DNA of 64,000 bases from Cobetia sp. L2A1. GTDB lineage: Bacteria > Pseudomonadota > Gammaproteobacteria > Pseudomonadales > Halomonadaceae. Shown in pieces: positions 54,032 to 63,319 of this stretch. The DNA lies in assembly GCF_009796845.1 (NCBI RefSeq), contig NZ_CP047025.1:2480001-2544000 (forward strand), read 5' to 3'. The notes beneath the pieces are model-generated. The model saw only the letters and a program-made list of their open reading frames with translations. It had not been told where the DNA came from and made no database searches. Both the position numbers and the translations under genes were made by a program. The first letter of the stretch is position 1. Every line of letters starts with the position of its first letter.

Positions 54032-56128
54032 TCAAACTTCCACAAAGTTTATATTTTTGAAAAATCCAAATAATGAAGATTGATATATTTCGCGAATTTT
54101 AAAATAAGAACTAGAACTTAAAAAAACTTCTTTATCTAGTAAGCACGCAGCTATAGCCACATGTAGCCTGTCAGTATATATGTTTTCGTACTTAGCTATA
54201 GCATCAAAGAAAGGAGAGATCTCTGAATAAGAATTTCCTTCGAAACTTATATCTCTATTACTTAATGGATGAATCATTTTCCCTGAAGCTTCTTTATCAT
54301 TTCTATAAAAGAAACCATCACCACTCCCACCTGTGCAACTCAAACGAGGCAAAGAAAACGCCATATCATGACAAAAATGGCCAGAGCTTTTATAAAAAGA
54401 TTCTTTATTTCCTCTAGACCATAAATGAACATTACTCCATTTTCCTGAAATTTCATAAGTAGAAGGTAAAACAATAACTTCAGTGAACAAGGAGGCGAGA
54501 TTATTAACTATATCTTTTGCACCTGGTGTTACCGCACACCACGCACCGCTCCCACCGTATATACAGAGATAATCTTTATATTTAGAATAATCAAAATCAT
54601 CAGAAAAAATATAATCTTTCTTTAATTCTTTGTATTCTATATGATGCTTATTAAAGAAGGCGATTGCTCCTTGTCGAATCAGAGCATCTCCAAAGTTACC
54701 TTTATTGGCAATGTATAAAACTGGCTTATCAGAAGCTATTTTCTTTATAAATCCAGCAAGCTTAAAGAACTCTAGCTCATGAGAAAAACTTTTTAATACT
54801 GGCTGAGAGTTCTGAATAACTTTAAACTCTCCGCAAAAAACCTCATCCCCATTACTCAAATCTATAAATAACTTAGTATCAGACAAATCTAAATGTGAAC
54901 AGAATTGGAATGAAAAACGAGCTGATGATGAATTAAACTTTGAGCGATATTGATTTCTCATCCCTGGAGAAGGTAGATCGATAACACCATGCTTTAGTAT
55001 ATCATCATTACAAATACGTACGCCTTCTATTTTCACATCCTCTGAATCAAGTACAAAAACTCCACCCACGGATACTTCTCGACCAGGAGTCAAACTTATT
55101 TTGTTAGTATCTAATGAGAACTTGGAGGTAAAACTAATTCCTTTGGCACGGTGAAATTTTATTTTTATCTTCTCTTGATCAATAACGTCACCACTATCTT
55201 TACCGTATGTATATTTTAGAATTTCAATTATGGAGTTATGAACTGATAATAATTCATATGGAAGTGAATTGAAAGCCTCTTTCAATTTCTGAGAGTACTT
55301 TTCTTTAGCGGTATAATCTACCTCTTCGTTGGAATCGTGCTTATAGAAGTATCCATCTAAGAAATGCTTTCTATCTGCATTTAGAGCTAGCCTGCCATTA
55401 CCTCTTCTCCTCTTCCACTCAAACTCCTGTTTTGAACGAATTGCATAATGGTTTAATTGACAAACGTCGTAATAAAATAATGCATCATCATCCCTAACAG
55501 GGTTACCACCATTCAGGTAATGATCAGGGAAAGTAACCATTTTCGCTGTTGCATAAATAATATTTGGATTTGATCCCTTGTGAGGGATCGGATGATGATT
55601 ATTAATACTTTTGTAAAGACTGCGATCCACCCTACTTATTGTTTTAAAAAGTTTATTCTGATTGTTGCTAGAGCTTGATAATATAAATTTGTCAATAGTA
55701 GGTGCATCAGAATAACAATTGATTCCAGACGAACCGAAATGTTTCCAGCTTAGCACCAAGCCATCAGGATATTTAAACTCTTTAATTAATTCATGAAGAG
55801 AATCATGCTTATGTAAGACGAGAAACTCATCCATATCTAACCAAGCAAGATAATGATTCTCACTTTCTGGATTATCGAACAGCTCTTGACTTAGATCTTG
55901 ATATGCAGTTATCTGAGGACTTTCACCTTCAGCAAGAGTTCGAGGTCTCCAGTCTATAAGCTTCATACTATGCATTAGTGATAAAAGCTTATCAGATCCA
56001 TCGGTATTGTCATTTGAGTAAACTACAAAATTATCTACCCCAAGCTCTTTATAATACAAATACCACTCAAGAATATAGGGGCCTTCGTTACGAATACACG
56101 TGGCAAGCGTAAACTTAATATTAGACAT
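54032..56128 (-). CDS. Glycosyltransferase fused to a pyruvyltransferase-like domain
   Basis: A protein of about 698 aa. Residues 1-300 are a GT92/GT2-like domain: [32 protein letters not shown] and the metal site [14 protein letters not shown]. The middle is a beta-rich linker. Residues 455-698 are a polysaccharide pyruvyltransferase-like domain: [31 protein letters not shown] and the ending [20 protein letters not shown] and [17 protein letters not shown]. The DRLH motif matches GumL-type enzymes. GC is low. The start at 56128 follows GGTGA; the ATG at 56140 overlaps the upstream stop. Confidence 0.75.
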   Translation of the reverse strand: MSNIKFTLATCIRNEGPYILEWYLYYKELGVDNFVVYSNDNTDGSDKLLSLMHSMKLIDWRPRTLAEGESPQITAYQDLSQELFDNPESENHYLAWLDMDEFLVLHKHDSLHELIKEFKYPDGLVLSWKHFGSSGINCYSDAPTIDKFILSSSSNNQNKLFKTISRVDRSLYKSINNHHPIPHKGSNPNIIYATAKMVTFPDHYLNGGNPVRDDDALFYYDVCQLNHYAIRSKQEFEWKRRRGNGRLALNADRKHFLDGYFYKHDSNEEVDYTAKEKYSQKLKEAFNSLPYELLSVHNSIIEILKYTYGKDSGDVIDQEKIKIKFHRAKGISFTSKFSLDTNKISLTPGREVSVGGVFVLDSEDVKIEGVRICNDDILKHGVIDLPSPGMRNQYRSKFNSSSARFSFQFCSHLDLSDTKLFIDLSNGDEVFCGEFKVIQNSQPVLKSFSHELEFFKLAGFIKKIASDKPVLYIANKGNFGDALIRQGAIAFFNKHHIEYKELKKDYIFSDDFDYSKYKDYLCIYGGSGAWCAVTPGAKDIVNNLASLFTEVIVLPSTYEISGKWSNVHLWSRGNKESFYKSSGHFCHDMAFSLPRLSCTGGSGDGFFYRNDKEASGKMIHPLSNRDISFEGNSYSEISPFFDAIAKYENIYTDRLHVAIAACLLDKEVFLSSSSYFKIREIYQSSLFGFFKNINFVEV

Positions 56129-56133
56129 ATCAA

Positions 56134-56979
56134 TCACCATGACTCATGGAAAATATTAAAATCTTTCATTTCAGAAATATAATCACTTAGTTGGTTCGCA
56201 GCATATTCCCGCCACTCATCTGGCATACCATACCCTTTGGTAGAATTAACTTTTTTATTATTATCCTCTTCATTAATGTGTATCTGACTAATACCTAAAA
56301 AAGAAGATATTTTGTCAGCTTCGAGTTGAGGATTTGATCGAAAATCTTCAAAGTAAAGCAGCAGAACATTTTCTTGACCTACACCAGCATACACTTTTTT
56401 TAAATTCCCGGCATAATCCATATTTTTGTAAAACCAAGGTTTAGATAAAGTGTCTTTAAATACTTCAAAGCCATCGTCTAGCACGCTATCTTCTTTGCCA
56501 GTCCATTTATGATGGAACTTATAATGAGACCATAATCGCTGCATAGGATCTCTTAAAGTATAGATAACTCTAGTTTTACGACTAGTTTTATGTACGTTTT
56601 CCCAGCCATCTGAACTCATTTGACAATACAAATTAGAAAAGTCGGCACAATACTTTTCACTCTGAGGATCATCAAATAAACTTATGTACCACTCATTAGA
56701 AATGCTATTTGGCTTAGCGTAATTAACATACCAAGAAATTTCTTGAATATTTTCTGCAATATATTTAGGGTTACCACCGCCATATTTATTAAGTATTGAT
56801 TTGAGTTTTAAAATTCTTGAATGATGATTAAGTTGGTTTTCAATGCCAACCTTATTAGCAAAGTAATGTATTTCTTTTTCTTGTGTAAATGATACGTCAG
56901 GATGGTCTTTTAATCTTTCATAAAGCCATGTTGTACCTGCTTTCATGGCACCCACACTTAGGAAAAGATTGTTGATCAT
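56134..56979 (-). CDS. Sulfotransferase (PAPS-dependent)
   Basis: A 281-aa enzyme with the complete sulfotransferase signature: 5'-PAPS loop LSVGAMKAGTTWLYERLKDH at the N-terminus, and 3'-phosphate site VIYTLRDPMQRLWSHYKFHH (Arg and Ser). It resembles the sulfotransferase half of heparan-sulfate type enzymes. It starts directly after the stop of the upstream glycosyltransferase (TAA then ATG) and overlaps the following gene, so it belongs to the operon. GC is low. It probably sulfates a sugar of the capsule. Confidence 0.88.
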   Translation of the reverse strand: MINNLFLSVGAMKAGTTWLYERLKDHPDVSFTQEKEIHYFANKVGIENQLNHHSRILKLKSILNKYGGGNPKYIAENIQEISWYVNYAKPNSISNEWYISLFDDPQSEKYCADFSNLYCQMSSDGWENVHKTSRKTRVIYTLRDPMQRLWSHYKFHHKWTGKEDSVLDDGFEVFKDTLSKPWFYKNMDYAGNLKKVYAGVGQENVLLLYFEDFRSNPQLEADKISSFLGISQIHINEEDNNKKVNSTKGYGMPDEWREYAANQLSDYISEMKDFNIFHESW

Positions 56980-59900
56980 TTAGCATGCCTTATAATAATC
57001 AGAAAGTGTAATGATTTGTTCAGATGCAAAGTAGTTAGCTTTTAGTGCAGGAGTAGTTTTTACTCGATCATCAATTATCGACAGGATATTTTCTATAGCT
57101 TTACTTTGTGCCTTTATAAGGTAGCCATTACTAGCATCTACATCTTCACCAATACCACCTATAACAGACGCCACAACCCAACAACCACAGGCAGCTGCCT
57201 CCCTAGTAACCAGGCCAAAACTTTCAGGCCAAGTAGATGGCGCAAACAGTACATCTATTTGTCGATAGATATTCACAACCTTATCTTGGCCAGTGCGCCC
57301 AATAAACCTTACAGGTACAGTCCCCCAGAATTGCCGTGATTCGTAATCTTCTTCCTTGGAGTGGTCTACCACCAAAAACTCCATATTTCGTGGCTGTGCT
57401 TTCATAACAGCTTCCTTCAGCAGGAAGTATCCCTTGTGCTCTGCCATGCCACCCACATGCCCGCCCACTACTCGCTTAGTATAAGAGGTATCCTTGGGAG
57501 CCCAAGGCAAGTCATCGGAAATGCCGTTGGGTGTTACCTCGATCTTCACAATATCGTTCTTGCGATAGATATCAGCAAACGCATTAGACACCGTGAGAAC
57601 CTTATGAGCGCTACTCAATAATCCTTTGAGATAAAGCTTACGCTCTACGGAGGCTTCTTGTGTGATGCTAGGGGGTAGATTGATTGTTGCAAAAGGATCC
57701 GAATGCCCTTCTGGGTATACTGTACCCTCATGATCTACCAGAAATTGGAAGTCGGAAATCCACCACGCATCATGCGCTGTAACGATATAAGGCACCTTAG
57801 CATCACGCGTTGCTTCCACGACAGATCCGGTCAAACGCTGCACGCAGTGAAAATGCACTAAATCAGGCTTTTCACATTCAAGAAACTCGGTGAACATCTG
57901 ATACATGCGCTCATCCTTGGCATGCCAGTCCATATTCTCTCGCCATAGTGTCGTGGAACGATAGACACGTACTCCATCATGTCGATACATACTCAACTGA
58001 TGAGGTGTGCGACACTCACTATCCGCGGTAAACACGACCAATTCGAAATCATCACCATAATGCTTGCGTAGTGCTTTGAAGTTGTCGTCTACCACACGAG
58101 TAGCGCCACCTATTGACTGCGGCGGAAAAAAAACATTGACGAGGGCAACCTTGCGTTTCTTACGAACCAATTCAGTGTGCCCATCATCTCCATTCACATA
58201 ACTTGCACCATCCATCAAGCGATTAGCGTGAACTTCGAGGCTAGAAACAAGCTGGCTGCCAAGCACTTCGAGTGAGTATTCATCGCGAGTACGTTGTTGG
58301 GCAGCTTTTCCCATTTTATTGCGAAGCGATTTATCTTCGACCAGGCGAGTAATGGCACTCTCCCAGTCATCTGCAGTAACCGCCAAGAAAGCATCTTCTC
58401 CGTCGCGAATCACGTCACGATAGTTTTGCGTGCTGCTGACCACTGAAGGGACGCCATGGCATGCCGCCTCAAACCATTTCAGTTCAGATTTGCATTCGTT
58501 CATGACATCATCATGAAGTACTGCCAGATTGATATCTGCTCTACGCAACAGTGACCAATATCCCTGAACACTTTTCAAAGGGGGAATCAGAGAAAGCTGA
58601 TCAGCAAAGCGATCGGTGAAATATTTTGGTAGTTTTAGATAACCAACGATGACAAGACGAAGGTGCGGGTATTGCGTGAGAAGCTTCACAATCGCCGGTA
58701 ACGCGAGCTCCATGAAATCTTGATTATGCGCTTGAGTCCCACTTCCATAGAAGATATCAAGCGTCTTTTTGGGGGACTCCAATGGTTGACTGAACTCATT
58801 GAGACTATCCAGTCCATTGCGATGCAGCAGACATTCCTTGCCAAAAACCAGTTGAGCAAGCCGTTCTCTCAAGGGTTCTGTAGATGCCAATCCCAAACGG
58901 CAATGTCGTGCAGCTGCGTGGAAGAGGGCCATACCACGGGTGAGCTCCTGGTACGTCTCCAGTGATACGTACCCCCCATAGCTGGCAAGCGCCGGTGGAT
59001 AAACAGGATCAAAGATCAGGTCGTCTATTTCGTAGATGCTGAGCTTGCCTACGGCATTGGTCTGGGCCATAGCCTTCAGAATCTTTGGCATTGCAGGGAC
59101 ACGATAGAATATGACGACATCATGCGTTGCCAATGCTTCAGCGTGCTGATCAATCTCAAGCCAGTTGATCGCAGTCACTTCCTTGCCAACCGCTTCCAAC
59201 TGTTCGACTTTCTGATTGATACGATAGCGCTCGCACTGGGCGATATGATAGTCGCCAACAATGAGGATTCTATCGAGGTTGAGACTCGGCAATATGGCAG
59301 GATTCTCGCTTGTACCGCAGGCACGAAGATAGGCGTCGTAGACAACCTCACTGAAAGTGTCAAATGCCCTGACTAGCTCCTCTCGATTGCCTTGTCCCAC
59401 GTAGCTCAGCAGTGCAGGGAATACATTATTCCAGGCATCTTCTGCAAATTCGTCAAGTTTTTCGTGTTGAAAAGTGAATTCTCCATAAGCTTCAAGTCCT
59501 TCGGCCAGACTGGTCAGTGCTTTCTCATATTGTTGTAGCCTAACAAGACATGTTGCTCTATTAAAATAGAGCCACTTAGGAGTATTACTCAAAGCTTTTG
59601 CAGAATTGTAATATCCCAATGCAATTCTATTATGCCCTTGATCCAGATAGAGATTACCCAACAACTCTAAGCTGGCAGAGAGACTAAAGAAAGAATTAGA
59701 ACTTTCCAGTAATTTTTTCGCTTTTGTTTTATCGCCAATCTCCAGATAATATTTGGCTATTCGTAGATAAAACTCTGCATTTTTTTGATCATCTTCGTAA
59801 AACGAGACAGGCACATTGATTTCAGCAGAAAATGTTCCAAGAACGTCTTTAAGTGTAATCTCAATTCCTAGCGTGGAATTTAACTTGTATATATATCCAT

Positions 59901-60396
59901 AGCTAAAATCATGTGAGGCAATCGAATCTGGATAACCATGTCCCTTCAGCCATTGTGACAGGGTTGCGATTCTCCCCTCCTTTTCTCCAAACATATCATA
60001 GTGCTTATATAATTTTTTTTCTCTATAGAATCGTGTTTTCTCCAAGTCCAGATAAAGAGCAGCATAAAAGGCGTCGTCGAAAGGTTTTACCAAAGACATT
60101 TCCAAAGTACTTTGGACTGCCTTGAACTCAGTTACACTTTTATTGTTCTGACTGTCTTTCAGTTCGCTAAGTGAATTTGATTTGGCATTGATATTATCCG
60201 TCTGTAACATCAAGCTTTTGGCGTGATCACCAGAGCACACTCTGCCCTCAAGTTTACCATAATAATGCCAATGATTAATTATTTGTGCATCCGACATTAG
60301 CTTAAGATCATGATATCGAGACTTATAATACTGTAAATCAAGCGTATAACCTGTTACGATTTGTTCGTTATTAGTATTAGTTCCCTTGTCTAACAT
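56980..60396 (-). CDS. Large double glycosyltransferase with TPR-like region
   Basis: A 1138-aa protein. Residues 15-160 hold two copies of a YY-x3-Y-x-D-L...G-x-x-EGR repeat (LQYYKSRYHDLKLM and FYAALYLDLEKTRFY). Residues 200-300 are TPR-like. A first GT-B domain runs about 365-720 (RILIVGDYHIAQCERYRINQ; CHGVPSVVSSTQNY). A second GT4 domain runs about 745-1135: VNVFFPPQSIGGATRVV, VTAHDAWWISDFQFLV, TPNGISDDLPWAP and the donor site STWPESFGLVTREAAACGCW. The start at 60396 follows GGGAAG; GTG at 60402 is too close to the site. It likely builds the capsule backbone. Confidence 0.85.
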   Translation of the reverse strand: MLDKGTNTNNEQIVTGYTLDLQYYKSRYHDLKLMSDAQIINHWHYYGKLEGRVCSGDHAKSLMLQTDNINAKSNSLSELKDSQNNKSVTEFKAVQSTLEMSLVKPFDDAFYAALYLDLEKTRFYREKKLYKHYDMFGEKEGRIATLSQWLKGHGYPDSIASHDFSYGYIYKLNSTLGIEITLKDVLGTFSAEINVPVSFYEDDQKNAEFYLRIAKYYLEIGDKTKAKKLLESSNSFFSLSASLELLGNLYLDQGHNRIALGYYNSAKALSNTPKWLYFNRATCLVRLQQYEKALTSLAEGLEAYGEFTFQHEKLDEFAEDAWNNVFPALLSYVGQGNREELVRAFDTFSEVVYDAYLRACGTSENPAILPSLNLDRILIVGDYHIAQCERYRINQKVEQLEAVGKEVTAINWLEIDQHAEALATHDVVIFYRVPAMPKILKAMAQTNAVGKLSIYEIDDLIFDPVYPPALASYGGYVSLETYQELTRGMALFHAAARHCRLGLASTEPLRERLAQLVFGKECLLHRNGLDSLNEFSQPLESPKKTLDIFYGSGTQAHNQDFMELALPAIVKLLTQYPHLRLVIVGYLKLPKYFTDRFADQLSLIPPLKSVQGYWSLLRRADINLAVLHDDVMNECKSELKWFEAACHGVPSVVSSTQNYRDVIRDGEDAFLAVTADDWESAITRLVEDKSLRNKMGKAAQQRTRDEYSLEVLGSQLVSSLEVHANRLMDGASYVNGDDGHTELVRKKRKVALVNVFFPPQSIGGATRVVDDNFKALRKHYGDDFELVVFTADSECRTPHQLSMYRHDGVRVYRSTTLWRENMDWHAKDERMYQMFTEFLECEKPDLVHFHCVQRLTGSVVEATRDAKVPYIVTAHDAWWISDFQFLVDHEGTVYPEGHSDPFATINLPPSITQEASVERKLYLKGLLSSAHKVLTVSNAFADIYRKNDIVKIEVTPNGISDDLPWAPKDTSYTKRVVGGHVGGMAEHKGYFLLKEAVMKAQPRNMEFLVVDHSKEEDYESRQFWGTVPVRFIGRTGQDKVVNIYRQIDVLFAPSTWPESFGLVTREAAACGCWVVASVIGGIGEDVDASNGYLIKAQSKAIENILSIIDDRVKTTPALKANYFASEQIITLSDYYKAC

Positions 60397-60410
60397 TTTC
60401 ACTTCCCTTT

Positions 60411-61496
60411 TTAATCGCGATGATCTTTAACTATAAGAACAAGCATGCTAAATATAAAGCCGAGGAATATCATCACCAACGAAAAGATGGTGACATTATA
60501 AAGTCGCTCAGGTTGTTCGGGATATTCTGGCAATATCGGACTTTGCAGGATACTGACTTGTTTAAGTTTACGCGCGGCTTCTATCCTCGTATTTTCAAGT
60601 GCCGCCAATGCATTAGAATATGTCTGCTTGGCAAAGTCAGCACGTAACTGCAAGGTCTCGTACTGACTGGAAACACTGTTGAGTGCGTTGCCGGATTGCC
60701 GTGCGAGACGCTCTTTCTCCAAGTCAATTTGCTGCTTGAGTGCATTGATTTCACTTTCTACCCTTACCATGTCGCTGGAACGCACGCTCTGATAACTGGC
60801 CAACGCACTTTTGCGTGCCTTGTAGGTCGCCAATTGAGCTTCCAGGGTAGCTACGACGGTATTGAGACTCTCAACTGTCTGTGTCGGTGATACCAGGCCA
60901 TTCTTGTTCTGATAGTCCAACAAATCCTGACGGGATTGCTCGAAATTCTTTTCCAACAGGCCTACCTGTTTATCGAGGAATTCAACTTGATCTTCCGCTA
61001 GGCGCTGCCCCATCTGATTCATGTGGCGCTCACCCTCCTCCAGTAAAAGCTGGGCAAATTTCTGAGCAAATTCAGGAGTCCAAGCCTGTACTTCAACATT
61101 CAATACACCAGCGTAGTCATCCATCTCGACATTGATACGCTTGAGATAATAGCCATGCAGTTCTTCGATTGATGCATCTGCATCGCCCAGGCGCGCTAAA
61201 ATATCGCCATGTGTACTGTAATGCGTCCGGAAATCGAGCTGCTCTTGCACTTTCTTGAGCATATCGACGCTCATCAGATATTCTCGTAGCAACAGAAGAT
61301 CACTGTTGCTCTGATTACCTGACAGTAATGAACCGAAACTCACTTCGCTTGAACCGCTCACCTGAGGGCTTTCGAGTACTACCGTCGCTTTGGAAACATA
61401 GCGATCATCAGCCCAGGCTAGCCAATAAAAGCCAACAAGCAAAATAGACAACAGGACAAAAGCCCATTGTGGGTAGCGTTTGATAAAGGACGTCAT
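60411..61496 (-). CDS. kpsE: Capsule polysaccharide export inner-membrane protein (KpsE/CtrB type)
   Basis: A 361-aa protein with an N-terminal membrane helix (about 11-28, WAFVLLSILLVGFYWLAW), a large periplasmic coiled-coil domain, and a C-terminal helix (about 332-355, IFSLVMIFLGFIFSMLVLIV). This is the polysaccharide co-polymerase (PCP-3) layout of KpsE, CtrB and BexC. The family proline-rich segment before the last helix is LQSPILPEYPEQPERLYNVT. It couples the ABC transporter KpsMT to the outer-membrane protein. GGGAA lies before the ATG. Confidence 0.9.
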   Translation of the reverse strand: MTSFIKRYPQWAFVLLSILLVGFYWLAWADDRYVSKATVVLESPQVSGSSEVSFGSLLSGNQSNSDLLLLREYLMSVDMLKKVQEQLDFRTHYSTHGDILARLGDADASIEELHGYYLKRINVEMDDYAGVLNVEVQAWTPEFAQKFAQLLLEEGERHMNQMGQRLAEDQVEFLDKQVGLLEKNFEQSRQDLLDYQNKNGLVSPTQTVESLNTVVATLEAQLATYKARKSALASYQSVRSSDMVRVESEINALKQQIDLEKERLARQSGNALNSVSSQYETLQLRADFAKQTYSNALAALENTRIEAARKLKQVSILQSPILPEYPEQPERLYNVTIFSLVMIFLGFIFSMLVLIVKDHRD

Positions 61497-61578
61497 GCGT
61501 GTTCCCGCTGGTGAGGCACACCGGATGAAGCCGGCGGCATTGAAAGGATGGGCGTTGCATTGAGTTGCCGTGATTGAC

Positions 61579-62460
61579 TCAGGAGGTCTTGGATTGGCGC
61601 GATTCTATTTCTTCCCGTACTTCGCGCAGCGATTCCTTTGCGGCGCGTAACGCGTTTCCGTAGGGCTTTTTCTCGCGAGGAGGAAGCGTTTCTGCTGCTT
61701 CGCGTGCAAGCTTTGCCTCATCCAGCATCTGACGACGCTCAACACGTAGCTTCTGTAATTCTGCCAAAGACAATTTGCTTAACTTAGGGCCATCACAGTC
61801 TGCATGATAAGCCGCAATAGCATCATGAATATTGTCATACCAATGAGCACGCCCACCTTTTAAATAAATCCCGGCTTGGCAAAGATCCTTCAAAATACTT
61901 TCACCGTGCGAGACCATAATAAGGCTTGCCCCCCCTACCATATCATTAAATGCTTTTGTAGCTTTTGCCTTAAATGCTCTGTCCCCTACTGCTGTCGCTT
62001 CATCAGAAAGATAGACATCAAATTTAAATGCCAATGACAATCCGAAGTTAAGCCGTGCGCGCATACCAGAAGAATAGGTACGTATTGGTTCGTCAAATGC
62101 GGGCCCAATTTCAGCAAAATCTTGAACTTGTTCAATAATGCTATTGATATTGTAGTCCGCACCATGCAGTCGTGCCACAAACTTGACATTTTGCCGACCC
62201 GTCATACTACCTTGTAAGCCTGCTGCCAAACCTATCGGCCAAGAAACTTTGGAATGACGAACAACACGCCCTTTTTGAGGGGTATCCATACCTGCAATTA
62301 ATCGCAGCAGGGTTGATTTTCCTGCACCATTAGCGCCGAGCAGCCCTACACTAACTCCAGAGGGAATAATGATATTAATATCTTTCAATACCCACTGATC
62401 GTCTGTTTGACTGTAGTGCGACTGATAAAAACGCTTTGAGAGATTTTGGATTTCAATCAT
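61579..62460 (-). CDS. kpsT: Capsule export ABC transporter ATP-binding protein
   Basis: A protein of 293 aa. Walker A is LLGANGAGKSTLLRLIAG, the signature YSSGMRARLNFGLSLA, Walker B VYLSDEATAVGD, and the H-loop VSHGES. The glutamate after Walker B is present. A C-terminal lysine/glutamate-rich tail of about 80 residues is longer than in E. coli KpsT (about 219 aa in total). The ATG at 62460 overlaps the kpsM stop by four bases (ATGA). It powers capsule export with KpsM. Confidence 0.93.
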   Translation of the reverse strand: MIEIQNLSKRFYQSHYSQTDDQWVLKDINIIIPSGVSVGLLGANGAGKSTLLRLIAGMDTPQKGRVVRHSKVSWPIGLAAGLQGSMTGRQNVKFVARLHGADYNINSIIEQVQDFAEIGPAFDEPIRTYSSGMRARLNFGLSLAFKFDVYLSDEATAVGDRAFKAKATKAFNDMVGGASLIMVSHGESILKDLCQAGIYLKGGRAHWYDNIHDAIAAYHADCDGPKLSKLSLAELQKLRVERRQMLDEAKLAREAAETLPPREKKPYGNALRAAKESLREVREEIESRQSKTS

Positions 62461-63317
62461 TGGCTCTTCAGGCGCTCCTTGAATCGAACGTGCATCAATA
62501 ATCCTAGCGCCAAGGTGCTCAGCGTCCATGCCCAGAAATAAATCATATCTGTGCCGTGCACCACCTGATAGCCCTCGAAGAAACCTTGCCGTGTGTATTC
62601 TAATCCGTGCACGATGGGATTGAGCATCAGATATTCTAGCAAATAGTGTGGCAATTGATTGAGTGGCATGATAACTCCAGACAATATCAGCAATGGCATA
62701 TTTAACATGCGAATAACCTTGCTGATTTCAGGCACCAATGTACCCAATACTGAAGTTACTAAACCAAGGCCTAGACCTAAAAGCCATAAGGACAACCAGC
62801 CACCTATCGCTTGGAATCCATTATCCGGTCGAAAGTCGGTTCCTATCATCAATCCACCTGCGATGAATAATAGGAAGATGATAGTTCGAATCATGCCGTC
62901 CAGTGCATTACGTACCAATACGCCATCTACTGGATGTACCTGGCGATAGGCAAATAATGCTTTATTGGCACTGATAGCCCCCAAGCCTTGCATCATGCCT
63001 TGCCTTATCAGGAAGAATCCCAGCAACCCGACCAGCATCCATGGAATGAAGGGAGCATTGGTGATCAATTTATCACCACGAATATAGCTACGAATACCGA
63101 TCATCACGAGCAAGAGAAGGGCCGGCTCTGCAATCATCCAGAACCAGCCCATTCGGTCGGTCATGGTTCGACCAATCGCTTCGCGCATAAACATGGCAAA
63201 CCAGACACTGCGCGTCACAGCCCAGGCAGAACGGGCCTTGGGCACGCCCTGTCCATTTGTCGCATCAGATTCTTGATCAGTGGAATTACCCGATGAATTG
63301 CCGGCGTTATGATCCAT
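62457..63317 (-). CDS. kpsM: Capsule export ABC transporter permease
   Basis: A 286-aa membrane protein with six predicted helices, of the ABC-2 type. Family stretches: MREAIGRTMTDRMGWFWMIA, the LNPIVHGLEYTRQGFFEGYQ segment that follows GVIMPLNQLPHYLLEYLM, and a short C-terminal helix. About 35 hydrophilic residues precede the first helix. Two bases separate it from the gene upstream. It forms the channel for the polysaccharide with KpsT. Confidence 0.93.
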   Translation of the reverse strand: MDHNAGNSSGNSTDQESDATNGQGVPKARSAWAVTRSVWFAMFMREAIGRTMTDRMGWFWMIAEPALLLLVMIGIRSYIRGDKLITNAPFIPWMLVGLLGFFLIRQGMMQGLGAISANKALFAYRQVHPVDGVLVRNALDGMIRTIIFLLFIAGGLMIGTDFRPDNGFQAIGGWLSLWLLGLGLGLVTSVLGTLVPEISKVIRMLNMPLLILSGVIMPLNQLPHYLLEYLMLNPIVHGLEYTRQGFFEGYQVVHGTDMIYFWAWTLSTLALGLLMHVRFKERLKSQ

Positions 63318-63319
63318 GA

